A DNA stretch of 64,000 nucleotides from assembly GCA_050084515.1 (NCBI GenBank), contig CM114273.1:10912001-10976000 (forward strand), written 5' to 3'. Origin of the DNA: Blasia pusilla. Taxonomy: Eukaryota > Marchantiophyta > Marchantiopsida > Blasiales. A program made the position numbers and the translations under genes. The notes beneath the pieces were generated by a model, which was not told the origin of the DNA, searched no databases, and worked only from the letters and a program-made list of their open reading frames with translations. Positions 44,901-55,889 of this stretch are shown here, piece after piece (within the stretch, counting starts at the first letter, position 1; every line of letters begins with the position of its first letter).

Positions 44901-47900
44901 AAGAATTAGACTCCACTTTATTTCCTGATACGAATTTGAACACATGTGCACGGAATGCAGGTTGCTGGATCCGATGGTAAAGTTCAAAAGTTTGAACAGC
45001 GTGAGCTTTTGGACGAGGAGTTTGAAACTAAAAGCGGTACTGTAGGTACGACGAGATCCAAACTTAGTATATACCCACCATAGGTTTTCAGATCGGATGT
45101 AACTACAATCCATAGACAGCCATGACACTAAACCCTAAACGGCCATAGTTCCACATATCTGATACAGGTTTCCTTGTCGTTCCGAGCTCAAACGTCAGAA
45201 ATAATGGCACTGGGCTATCAATACCAGTGTAGTCTGTTTTCAACCTAGGCCATAGGAGCACCATGAGTGAGCTTGTGAGCATTTCAATGGGTTTGGCACT
45301 GGCACTGAAAATTGGGAGGTCTGGATATGGATTGAATTTCTGATTTGGATGGTGGTAGGTTTGTACACTGATTCGGGGCATGGAGCTGTTCTGAAGAAAA
45401 CTGCTGCTTGGAATCTTGTTGGTCCAGAAACTTGGATAGATTGCAGCCGCAGTGAAGGTTTTGGAAGGGGTACTACCTCGACATTTTGTAGCAGAGATGA
45501 CACCAGTCTCGGAAGGACTTCAAGTGGAGATACGGCAAATCAAACCTCTCCAAAGGATTGTGGAGCAGGAGATACAAGAAATCCAAACTCTCGCAAGGAT
45601 TGTGGAGCAGCAGAGAAGGAAAATCAGAGCACTCTCGAAGATTGTGGACAAGGGGAGACGGGAAATGGAAACCATCTCCACGGTTCTAGAGCAGTGAACA
45701 GAGGGGATCAGACCTTTATCAGGAACTTCTATGCACGGGACTTCTGCCATCTAGTATCTTTTAGGGACTTTGGGGTGCGAGATGCTGCAAACCAGGTCAC
45801 TCTGCGAGACTGTGGAGCTGTCAATGTTGCCCATCAAACTACCTTGAAGGACTGTGGCGCTAGGGACGCTGGTTTGCAAGTCACTCTTCAGGATTGTGGC
45901 GCCAAGGATGCTGGGTTTCAAGTCACTCTGCAAGATTGTGGGGCCAAGGATGCCGCTTCCCAAGTCATCCCACAAGATAGTGGGGCGGTGGAACTAGGAA
46001 TACAAACAACCGTGAGAGGTTGTGGAGCTATTGATGTACAAGAACAGGTTACGCTGGATGATTTTGCTGCGAAAGGCACGGGGAGTAATGAGACTTCGTT
46101 CAGCATACGATCTACTGTAGATACTAGCATTCAGCTGAGTGATTGTAGGTTTATTGGGGCACTGAATGGCGGAACTGTGAGTTTGCTGCCGAATGGTAGT
46201 GCTGGAAACGTAGGTTATCAAGTCTGGATGAAGTGGGGAGCGTCAGAAAACGCTCAGCAAACCAACTGGAGAGACTTTGGATCTGCAGATATTGGACACC
46301 AAGTCGATTTCAGAGATTGCAAGACAACCACAAGTTCTGGGCTTGCAGTAGAAAATTGTAGGGTTGTTCAGGTTCCGTGTCAAATCAAACGGAAGGAGTT
46401 TAAAGTGTACGACTTCGGGAAGCAGGTGAGCTGGGATGAGTTCCGGGGTTATACTATCGGCCATCAAGTAGGACTGGAACGCCGAGAGATGCACGGGGGT
46501 AAACAGCATCACGTTGCAGAAATTTTTTTTTGCGAATCTACCAATTTTGCAGTAGGGAAAACCAGAGCACATCGAGGGTTTTATGACAATTTTCATGAGA
46601 CTACTTCGAGGACCTGTGGTCCCATTCTCCAGAGAGACTGTCAAACCTTAGAGTTGCGGCAACAACAAATAACTCCCGTGGTTGAGTCGTCTGAGGTTGG
46701 AAATCAAGTTGGGTGGAAAGATTTAGGCGCTCTAGATGCTGGACATCAAACAAGTGCAGCAGTTCAAGTAGGCCACCAAACCGACAGGATACGTCTCTTG
46801 AGTTGTGATGTAGGACACCAAACTACTTGGACAGATTTCGGAACTAGTGATTCCAAGAACCAAGTGGATCTGCGAAGATGCACAGTAGATACCGGTCAAC
46901 AGACGAGTCTGAAAGACTGTGGTACCGTGGATGTGGGGTTTGAAATTCGATGGAAGGCTCTGGGATACACTGATAACGGATGCCAAGCTTCTTTAATGGA
47001 TCTGAGCTTTAGAACTGTTTCGGAAAGCACATCCGAAAAGGATATGTGGCTTGCATGTGTAGAACAGCGCACATCTCCGAAAGATTTTGCAACGGATGAC
47101 ATCCTCTCTCAAACGAAATGGGACGAGGACGGCTTCATGAAGATTGAAGGTCAGATTGACTCTAAAGATTTTGCCGCGGATGACATCGTCTCTCGGACAA
47201 AATGGGAGGAGGATGCCTCCAAGAAGAGTGAAGGTCAGATTGACCCAAAAGATTTTACAGCGGATGCCATCGGCTCTCAGACAAGGCAAGAGGATCGCTC
47301 CAAGAAGAATCGTACAGACTCGGAAGAGTTCAGTGCTGGGCAGATCGGCGATGAAACAATTTTGCAGAATTGTGGGCTGATGGCTGCAGGGCATGAAGAA
47401 ACCCTGAGGAATTTTGGAGCTCTTGGCATTGGCCGTGAGACTGGCTCCGGGGATTGCAAGCACCTGAACTTCTCTAACATTTCGGTAGGACACAATTCAG
47501 GAACTGCCGATGTCGGGTTGCAGACAAGCTGGATAGATTTATGCTCTCTAGAAAGTGGGCTTCGAACCTCCGACGATGCTGCCGGTGCTGTTGACTGGCA
47601 GGGACATACGATTTTCCCCGACCCGCATCAGCGTTGTTGGCAAAGTCTGGAAGCTGTCGTTGACACTGAATCTCAAGCCGAGTCAAAACAATTCAACTCT
47701 CTTGATCCCGAACCCACAAGAAGTCATTTAGCGGCCGTAAAAACCGGCCAAGAAAACGACTGCCTAGGGGCTGTTGTCAGCACTCCTGACCATCAAAGCT
47801 GGGAACATGAATGGCGTAACCAAACTATTCAAGACGCTCAATCAGCATCCAGCAATCTTTCCACAGAAGGTAATGGCGACTCTTCAGAAACTAAAGGCCG

Positions 47901-49176
47901 AAGTGACTTCAACGATTCTTTGGGCAGAGTTAGCCTTTACCGACTGTGTTGGACAGAATTGAGCAGTTGCAACCACGTCCAAGAGACAAGATGGAAGCAG
48001 AAAGAGCAGACGCAAGGCTCCGAGTTTGAGGACGGTAACATTGGGTTACAAACACGAGGTCCTTTGGTGAATGCTGAAGAGCAAACCAGTAGGAATAGCG
48101 GTGAGGAGAAGAATACATTAGAGGAGACAAGGTTTGGTTCGGTCAGTGCTGAAACTCGGACACCATCATCAATAAAGTGTTGTAAAGTTCCAAGCCAATC
48201 AGGAGCTTGCGATCTCACTCAGGAATCCTATCCAACAGCGGGCTCTGCTGCAACCAGTCGGCGAAGTGGAGGAGTATCCGACAAAACTGCGCAAGTGATT
48301 CGAAACCTAGAGATCGAACTCCATGAGGAAGCCATTCATCTCTGCAGTCTCTGGGTTCTCTACAAGTTGACCAGTAACATGGAAAGCGGTTGTAGTAGTA
48401 CGTCGGATTTGGAAGAATGCTCTAAGGTGAAATTTCCTCCCACCACAACCTCAATCCCCAGGAAGGCCCCACCCCCACAGCAAGACACCATTCAACCTAA
48501 CGGCGTGCCCGGACACCTCTGTTTGAGAAAACTGGTGATGCGTATGTGCTCCCTATGGCTGTTGGTCATGTTGCGATTTCCCGAAATCTGTAATAAAACA
48601 GACACCCGCACATCAGCAGCAGCCCGAGCACTTGAGATTCCCTCGGCACTCGGAAATGGTGCAGATGATGAGACGCCGCTATCAATGACGAGAAAAAAAC
48701 GGCCTCGCTCATCGGAGACGCGACGAAGGCTTCAGTACTCGGGAGTAGAGCCTGTGACATTCAAGAGCAGCACGCCTTTCTTTGTGCAAACCTCGGGAGC
48801 CTGCTCTCTTGTTAGAGGGCGAAGGTCGCAGAACACGGGCGATCCATGCTACGACATCATGTGCGGGATCAGGAGCCGAAGAGTGATTCACTTCCTGAAA
48901 GAGGGCGTGAATCGCTTGGGCTCGAGCAAGAACGCGCATCTGTACGTTGCAAGTCTGTCCGAGGACCACACGGAGTTCGTGTACATGCCCGCGCACCGCT
49001 GCGTGCACAACAAGGGCTACGTTGTGGTGCGGTTGGCGGCGCCCGGGGCGCTGGGGTTCCTCAACGGCGCCCCACTGTTGGAACACCAGCACCTCTATAC
49101 CGGAGACGTCCTCGTGCTCAGAGACGTCCACTTTCGATCTTCTATCTGTACATTGCACTTCTTCAATTTGTGCTGA
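35945..49176 (+). CDS. Kinesin-3-like motor with duplicated linker exons, 14-residue repeats and C-terminal FHA-like domain
   Basis: Exons with GT-AG borders: 35945-36173 (putative N-terminal, Ser/Thr-rich), 36514-36576, 37317-37562, 37756-37833, 38156-38230, 38724-39356, 40886-40955, 41114-41214, 41600-41728, 42388-42621, 43007-43078, 43595-43708, 44062-44172, 44734-44847, 44961-45045, then a final exon from about 45428 to the stop at 49176. Phases agree throughout the motor. Motifs are [10 protein letters not shown], the P-loop GQTGSGKT, switch [10 protein letters not shown], switch II VDLAGSE, and [32 protein letters not shown] and the neck [18 protein letters not shown] are characteristic of kinesin-3, plus-end motors carrying cargo on microtubules. 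The protein would exceed 2000 residues. FHA normally follows the kinesin-3 neck directly; here it is at the far C terminus. The start codon is not resolved. Confidence 0.85.
36514..42621 (+). other. Kinesin motor domain and neck (nine exons)
   Basis: Every exon junction keeps frame and all nucleotide-binding motifs are intact, so the motor is likely active. Between IRDLL (ends about 38771) and LKIREHP (from 39171) lies an insertion of about 133 residues, rich in Lys, Ser and Pro ([10 protein letters not shown]), where other kinesin-3 motors have a short loop. It is inside a single exon, so it is not a retained intron by the usual test (open, no donor or acceptor needed). Confidence 0.85.
42006..42335. 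repeat. Duplicated intron segments with a decoy exon copy
   Basis: A unit containing GCAA(G)GGAGGGTCTGA(G)TGT and a CTTGTCTAGAT-like stretch appears three times (about 42026, 42118 and 42281). Between them, at 42221, lies a copy of the start of the next exon after GGGGCTTCAG: GATCTTCAGGAGAGTGTAAA, against GACCTTCGGGAGAGTGTGAA in the true exon at 42388. The decoy soon loses similarity. Confidence 0.75.
43007..45045 (+). repeat. Array of duplicated short exons in the kinesin gene
   Basis: Exons at 43007-43078, 43595-43708, 44062-44172, 44734-44847 and 44961-45045 are homologous. Full-length ones begin with V/I-(S/T/A)-(A/P)-S, have CV-x-P/S-Y/C-x-G, then FGQxK, and most end (S)QTExGLQ or DYGLQ just before the donor. 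Lengths of the three full exons are 111 or 114 bp, all phase 0, so each can be added or skipped without changing frame. The exon at 42388 also ends DVGLQ. Confidence 0.75.
45525..47560 (+). repeat. 42-bp coding repeats (14-residue units) in the last kinesin exon
   Basis: Most regular at about 45790-46040, where successive units read [42 protein letters not shown] and [14 protein letters not shown]. The consensus is Q(T/V)TLxDCGAxDxGx, 14 residues. Diverged units ([35 protein letters not shown]) continue to about 47560. The frame stays open for 1275 codons, which argues for coding selection. Function unknown. Confidence 0.85.
48841..49176 (+). other. FHA-like domain at the kinesin C terminus
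   Basis: The last 111 residues fit the kinesin-3 FHA pattern: [15 protein letters not shown], then [26 protein letters not shown] and a [12 protein letters not shown] strand. FHA domains bind phosphothreonine peptides. The usual GR motif reads GS here, so the main phosphate-binding Arg is missing, as in some structural FHA domains. Two hydrophobic CSLW(V/L)L segments lie upstream at about 48346 and 48546. Confidence 0.65.
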
Positions 49177-49800
49177 TCCCGCTTCGCCTGCCAAAACTGC
49201 TTCACAGGCAGTCGGTCTCTCTTTCTCTCTCTCTCCCGCTGATTCTGCCTCATCCCCTCAAAGCGCTTCTCTTCGGGCGCTCAAGTTTCCGCGATTTGGA
49301 CTTGTGGATCTGTCGTGGTGCAAGTGTCATGGGATGGGGTTCACGGATTCTCGGAGGAGGGGTGGGTTTGTGGGTTCATAATACTTTTTACCCGAAAATG
49401 GTTAATGCAAACACTCTGCAAAAGTGAGGTGTTGGTGAAATTCATTATTTAAACTTTTTTGAAGGGATTTGTTTTCCCGCGATAAGGAAGTGAGTAGCTT
49501 AGGGCATTTTCCTCTCTTGGAAAACATCGAGTTTTATATTTTGGGGGAAAATTTAAGGAAATTTTGATGGGAAAAAAGTGTGTTTTGTGGCACTTTTGTA
49601 GTCAATTATGCCCATCATGGAAGTTTGTGTTCTTATGGTTTTTTTATTTGCATCCAAATACATTCAGATTAATCATGTTTTGAATCCAACATGATGAGAA
49701 AGATGACTTGGGAAAGTCATCTTCCTCTTTTTGTTTAGCTCTGATTTCCCATGATCCCCCTTTTGTGTAGTATTGGATTCCTCGAATCAATGACGGGTGT
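49177..49800. other. 3' region of the kinesin gene; no gene
   Basis: A CT-rich run (49217-49240) follows the stop codon. 49684-49728 resembles the LTR-like segment near 28600-28628. No coding sequence was seen. Confidence 0.45.
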
Positions 49801-50873
49801 TGTCGCGCCCCTACTCTCCTTGAACGTCAATCTTTAGTGTTGCGGAAGCGTGCATTCAGTAGGTCACGAACTCATCGCCGATCTGCATCCAAACACGCAC
49901 TCTCGTTAGTCGGGTTTGGCCAACCGGCGTTCCAACCCACCGAGTCCTAAACTCGGCGTCTCATCAAGCTCAACCTTCCTTAGTTCCTAGTTCCCAACAC
50001 ATGGCAAGTCCTTCAAGACTTGGAACAGACTTCCTGGTTAGTCCAGGGATCTGAAACGGCACTTGCACGCCTAGCGATCCCAACTGTTCAACGGTCCTCG
50101 TGTGAGTTCCGAACCGAGACCCAAGTAATTGAGTCGCGGCGTGAAATCCAAAAGGGATGTCTAAAATCGCCTCAATGGACTTGGTGCAAGTTTTCCAACC
50201 CAACGCCCAAACTCGCGTTCCGTTCCATGCCCTTGAGCCGCCCCGCGGTGCCCAAAGTGGGGTTTGGGTTCCAAGCACTCTCGGAGACCTTCCCCCTTAC
50301 TAGTACTTCTGGGGTTCTCCAATAACCCCTCCCCTTTGGGAAAAGAGGTTCGGGCCCTTCATTGTGGCCCTCAACCCGACTCCACTTACAGTCGTTTTCA
50401 GGTCGTATCTCGGCTGCTGCTTATGCGTTTGCAGCGATCTTTGGTGCGTCTGAACCGGCTCTCCATAAGCTTTCCAACGCACCCTTATTTGCTTCAAACG
50501 CATCTCGGCGCTAAAAGTTATGGCCATAAATACAGTCGGAAACTCTCAAACGCAAGGTATTTCTTTTGGATCAACTCCAGCATCTAAAAGTTGATTAATT
50601 GGTAAAGAAACATGTACTTGATGACCTTGGCGTTCCAAATCCGGATCTTTCCTTTGGCAACCCACTTCCTAGACTCGACTTCTTTCAAGTCTCATTCCGC
50701 GTTTGGTCCAGGTTTCTGAGTTGCGACCATCACATCTGAAACGTGACTTCTCGCTCGCGTCTCGTCTCTTGTCTCCTCTTTGAGACAACTCCAACGCGCA
50801 AACCATCTTAGCGTGAGCCCGCTAATGTTCCGATGTTCCACTTGGCACTTGTTTGGTCATGAGGGTCGCGACA
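49801..50873. mobile_element. LTR (1073 bp), TG...CA ends
   Basis: It starts TGTCGCG and ends CGCGACA, a 7-bp inverted terminus typical of LTRs. GTGT flanks both sides (4 bp). On its right, 50874-50900 is, on the minus strand, AGGAAGAGAAAGGAAG, a good polypurine tract, so this may be the 3' LTR of the minus-strand copia remnant next to it rather than a solo LTR. Confidence 0.65.
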
Positions 50874-51049
50874 GTGTTCTTCCTTTCTCTTCCTAACCAT
50901 AATCCTAACCATAGTGTTTAGTCACACATAACATGGTTAATTGATAATAGTTAAAATAATCGCCCTTAATTGACTAATCATGATTAAGCTTTCACTTTAT
51001 GTGAGAACAAAATGTAACAATTCATATGTTTGATGAACTTGAATATAAC

Positions 51050-51290
51050 TCACTCTTAAACACTCTCAATATCTTTAATATAAAAATTGTCTCTAAATAT
51101 CTCCAACTTATCTCTGAATAATACGTTTGTAAAGATATCAAAAATTTGGTGACATGTACTTGTGTACATAAGATGAATCTCTCTTGCAAGAACTTTCTCT
51201 CAAATAAAATAGACGTGCACCTCTACACATTTTATTCGAGCATGAAACACAAGATGAGTAGCAAGTTTAATGCTACAAATAATATATGTA
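51050..51290 (-). pseudogene. Ty1/copia RNase H C-terminal remnant
   Basis: The minus strand reads SIKLATHLVFHARIKCVEVH, then VYFI, a stop, EKVLARE, IHLMYTSTCHQIFDIFT and KLEIFRDNFYIKDIES before a stop. This is the copia pattern of (N)P-V-FHARTKHIEV-H-FVREKV and ADIFTK. One TGA interrupts it. No more of pol was recognised to the right. Confidence 0.75.
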
Positions 51291-54018
51291 TGTATTCTAA
51301 TAATTTTTTAGTTACTACACTCTTATAATATTTGGAGTGAGTTTGCAAGTCGAGGAGCCACAACCTTTCGAGTGCCACACTCATAGTACTTGCAAGACTA
51401 GGAATCTAACTTGTAGTTTATGGCTCCAAAAATACTCTAACGTTCTATTTTATTGCACTCATAGAGCAATTGCAAGATGGTAATAATAGCGAGAATAATA
51501 GCTTGCAACTGTGGTTGATGTATTTTATGGCTGAATTATGAGTCCACTTGCAATGTCATCATAGATTTTTGAGTCCAATGTAAGTAGAGTGCAATGTGCA
51601 ATGGATGCAATGAACTAGAAATTTACACGAGTCTCATTCCACACATTAACTAGTCCAATCACATGAGTTTAATGATGTAAGAACATAAATCTATGTATAT
51701 TTATAGATACAAATTTGTACAAAAGTGACGCTTGCTTCATGAATCCCTTTGATATCTCATTGGCATATAGCTAATGTACCACATATGTGGTGCTTCGCTC
51801 AATATGTACAAGGTCCAACATTGGAAGATGTCTTAATGGGCATTTCCATTACCCTTGTGTGAGCACTACTGATAGCCGCCTTAAGAGGGTTATGCCGCCC
51901 GATTCCACCCACCACGGATAGCCATAAAGCATCTAGTGGATGCACTATTCGATAAGGACCTCCTACTCTACCTTAGAGCACCTACACACTATGTAAGGTG
52001 GATCTCCTCATCCTACCTATAGGAGCCACGTTCCAAATAGTCCCCTCCTAAAGCAAGCCGATGGATTTTTGTATACGGATCCGAGCAAGTTGATATTGGC
52101 ATGCATATCCATTGTGTAATTGCCACTCCTCCTCCACTTTGGCATCAATACGATATAACATATCACATTGCACCATAAGTAAAAATTAGATTTAGTAACT
52201 TTCAAATTGTTGAAAGTAACAATTTGGAAGAGACTATATGAGTACTAGAGTTTTAAGACCTCACTATGGATGCTTAAACATCTTGATTGGCAAAGACCTC
52301 CTCTCTAATCTTTTGTCCCTACCGCACATCCTCTACAACCTAAGGATTCCGAAATTCTTCATATCTTGGAAACTCTACAAGCTTTGTGGATGCCTTAACG
52401 TCCCCACATAGTCAATTGAGTATTGTATGATACGAGTAAACTATCCCTACATAATATGAATAAACCATCCCTATTTACAAAGGTATGTTGAAATGCTTCC
52501 TCTCCTCTCTAATGGAAGGATTGGTGTGATTGAAGTGAGATTTTTAGGATCCAAAAATTACTCTTAATGCAGCCGTAAAGGTTGCTATTTAATCCTAAAG
52601 CCAAGCATCCCACTCCTTCACTCTCCGATCCCAAATAAACTTTTGACCTTTGTAAAAATCTTAACTTCTCTATCTTAAAGGAGAAGTATTAGTCTTTTAA
52701 TGAACATTCCACTCATCGTGAAAGTAATCTCCATTCCTCCATTTTTTGGGGAGTACCAAAAAAATATTCCCCATCATGATCTCTTCCCCCTCCCCCAAGA
52801 TTAAAACCAAATCTCTTTCCTTCCTCAAATTTTATACTCACTAAAATATCTAACCTCAAGGGGAACTTCACCAATCTTTTTTACTTTTGTACATGTGATC
52901 TATTGTATTAACCAAACATTTGTCACTAAATGTAGAAAAAGGGAAGGCTAAACTATTTGAAAGACATGTGTTACCCTTCGAACCCCCTTTACTGCAAATA
53001 AATACAACTTTGTTACCTACTTTGGAGAAGGAAGTGGAGTTGAAGTGAATCGACTTTCATTCTAACGGAGCAAGTGGCAGCGTAGACGAAGGTGAGGCAA
53101 CAACTATTAGCGAAGGAGGGTGTGGCGAGGGAACGCTGATCGCCGACAACCACAAGGGAACTGTGATCGCAAGCTACCAGCGGGAAGGAAATTTGCAACA
53201 CATTTGGTAATTTTCTAATAATCATAGTACTTGTTGTCCTCAGTGACATTTACAATGTAGAAATCAAAGTAGTGCAAGGTTAATTCATATGTGAATTTCT
53301 CATAGAGAGAAAGCCATGGCCAGGGCTTTCTTTCTGTGCATGATAGGAGAAGCTTTGAGAGCCGTGAGTGGATCACTTTAATGCTTTCTGAAAATGGATC
53401 GGTAGTCACGGGTCGCCTTCATGTCCGGGATGGTGCTTGAGTTTATGAGTCAAGTAGTCGGTGAATTCCGGCTTAACGTTCATTGCCTCATAGAGGAGTT
53501 TGTTTCTTTATCACCTGCTTGTTCATGTAGTAAAACTTCCTTCCTGCCCGCACAGTTCGGCAAGATTCTTTCAGCCAACGAGGATTTATTTCTCGTATTG
53601 ACCAGATGGAAGTCAATACCAATGGCCTCATGTCTTATGACGTGCTCGATTTCTTTCATAACAGTAACATTTCACTATCCAAGTCTATGACCATGTCTTT
53701 TAAAAACTCGACCGCACCTTTTTCAAGTATTCAAGATTCCATAAGCTCAAGGCTTCAATGAGTGGCTCTTACCAACACATCCATTGGCACACAATACTTT
53801 GTCTTCTGAAATTCCTGAACAACTTGAGTGATATGTGAATGTGTTGTCCCGCACACGATCTTTTACATTGTCAGGCACACATAAGCATGAACTACATATG
53901 ACAAGCTACTGTGCAATGAGTAAGTCATTTAGTCATTTAAATGAGGAATTCTTATCATGCTTCTCATTTGTATATGATTCCCTCTTGACTATTTGCATCT
54001 TTCGTATTCCCTCTTACA
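51291..54018. other. AT-rich repeat region; no supported gene
   Basis: No family was recognised. It may include worn parts of the copia element whose RNase H end lies at 51050-51290. The stretch 51330-51410 shares the phrase GGAGCCACAAC with 18757-18767. Confidence 0.4.
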
Positions 54019-54047
54019 CCCGTGCATGGCACGGGCACCCTATTAGT
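54019..54047 (+). mobile_element. Helitron-like 3' terminus
   Basis: CCCGTGCATGGCACGGG forms a 7-bp stem with a 3-nt loop, followed 12 nt later by TATTAGT. This is close to published plant Helitron 3' ends, a GC-rich hairpin shortly before CTRRT. The matching 5' end was not identified. Confidence 0.5.
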
Positions 54048-54263
54048 CTATTCTATTAGTGAAAAGTGCTTCTTCATGATAATTAGCTCATAAAATGACA
54101 CATGGCAATGGCTTCCAAATAGATTATGATAAAAATAAAATTCTACAAGAGAATCCATGTATAACTACAAGAAATGTAAGTCATTGGGATAGAATCTAAG
54201 AAGGAAGAGGAGAGTAATTTTTTCATTTTAAATAAGGAGATTATGAGATTTTTAATAGGATAA

Positions 54264-54846
54264 TGTCGTGCGCCTACTCTCCTTCAACGTTAATCTTTGT
54301 TGTTGCGGAAGCTTGCGTTCAGTAGATCACGTTCTCAACGTTGATATGCATCCAAACACGCACTCACGCTAGTCGGGTATGGATCAATCAGAGGCTCTAA
54401 CTTGCCTAGTCCTTGACTCGGCCTCTCATCAAGCTCAACCTTCCTAGTTTCGCGGTTTACAACACAGGCAAGTCTCGAAAGACTTGGTACAGACTTTCTG
54501 GTCAGTTCAGGAACCTTAAACGGCGTTTCGTGCCTAGCAGTTCCAAGTGTCCAATGGACATCCAATGAGTCCCTAGCCGTGAGTCACAAACATGAATCGC
54601 CGGTTGGAATCCAAGTGTGGCTTACGGAGTCCACTCCCTTGGATCACGTTTGGGTTTCGAGCGTTAGTATAGGTTTCCTGGTCATAACTACTAACGCATG
54701 AAACGCGCAACTTTGTTCCGCGTTTTGTCTCTTGGACTTTTCCAAAAGCCTCTCCAAAGCGCGATCATCGTAGCGTAAGTCCACCAGAGTTATGATGTTT
54801 TGCTTGGTGCCTATTTGATGTTCGTTTGGTTATGAGGGTCGCGACA
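54264..54846. mobile_element. LTR copy related to 49801-50873
   Basis: It starts TGTCGTG and ends CGCGACA and aligns with the 49.8 kb LTR over both ends (CTACTCTCCTT, GCATCCAAACACGCACTC, CTCATCAAGCTCAACCTTCC). It lacks about 490 bp of the middle. The two LTRs have the same orientation and could be the ends of one degraded element, but divergence and the length difference make separate insertions just as likely. Confidence 0.65.
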
Positions 54847-55261
54847 TGTAATGAGGATTTTAAAAAAGAAAAGAAAAGAAAGGGAAGCATGATTAAAAAT
54901 TAAGAATAGATTTCCGTATTAGAGACTAATATGAGGAAGGCGATGTTAGGTTAGGTTTAAGGGTTGGTATAGGAAGAAACAAGGAAGGTGAAGTAGTGGG
55001 AGTTTTAAGTTTTACAATTAGGGATGAAGTTTTGGAGATTTTCTATGTATTAAAATAAATACATAAAGATGAAATATTCCGTTAAAAGTAGAAACAAAAT
55101 TTTGACTTGAAAACACTTCTTTTGACACTCTGCGGAAAGAATATACATATCAGGAACAATGATAATAAAAGAAAAAAAAATTGATACACGAATGTTCACT
55201 ATGACAGCTTGGATAACCGGAAAAACAACTACCCACTAGTGTTCACAATAATACAATAATA
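54847..55261. other. Spacer; no gene
   Basis: A/T-rich with simple A and GA tracts. Nothing recognisable. Confidence 0.5.
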
Positions 55262-55418
55262 TCTATATTAGTATTGGAGAGTTCCTTTTTGGTTTGCAAA
55301 CACACGGTTTCTTATCAAATATATCTATGGGAATTTTTTTCCATAAATTCTAAATTTTTGTGCAATATGATTAGCCCCTTCACTTTCGTGCTATGCACGG
55401 GTTGTAGATTCATAAGGC
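55262..55418 (+). mobile_element. Helitron-like repeat copy (d)
   Basis: 5' end TCTATATTAGTATTGGAGAG, then TTTGGTTTGCAAACAC. The 3' part has the hairpin CGTGCTATGCACG at 55387-55399. Confidence 0.6.
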
Positions 55419-55531
55419 CACTCAATTCCGGATAAAAGCCAAGTTTGAAGCCTCACGTTGGAGGCCCAGATATAGAAGAGATTTTTATCCTCTATCGGAT
55501 GATATTAATTTTTTTTTAATTTAAAAATAAT

Positions 55532-55712
55532 AATTTATTATTATGGGAGAGTGTCTTCTTAATTTGCAAACACCTCTCTATTTGACAACAATAAAATATT
55601 TCACATACTATGAACATATATTTTTTTAATTTGTGTGCAACATCATTAATCTCTTAACGGGCTATATATTAACTCTCTTAAACATTTTTTTATTTCTCGT
55701 GACATAGACAAA
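55532..55712 (+). mobile_element. Helitron-like repeat copy (e)
   Basis: Begins TTATTATTATGGGAGAGTG, continues TCTTCTTAATTTGCAAACAC, AATATTTCACATACTATG and GTGCAACATCATTA. It reaches TTTCTCGTG before being cut by copy (f), which starts at 55713. Confidence 0.65.
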
Positions 55713-55882
55713 TCTATATTATTATGGGAGAGTGCAAACACTTCTCTGTTTTATATGTGACAATTAGGTAAGAAAAAAATATTTCACATTATAATACGAA
55801 CAACAAATTTTTTTTTTAATTCTATGCATCATGGATTACATACTAACTCTTCAAATATTTTTTTAATTTCCCTTGCATCCCA
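55713..55882 (+). mobile_element. Helitron-like repeat copy (f)
   Basis: Begins TCTATATTATTATGGGAGAG and abuts copy (e) head to tail. It contains GACAATTAGGTAAGAAAAAA and ATTTCACATTATAATACG and ends near CCCTTGCATCCCACGTGC, a worn hairpin. Confidence 0.65.
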
Positions 55883-55889
55883 CGTGCTC

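Noticed and set aside
48709-49194. 161-codon minus-strand frame
   Set aside because: Shadow of the FHA-like coding region on the opposite strand.
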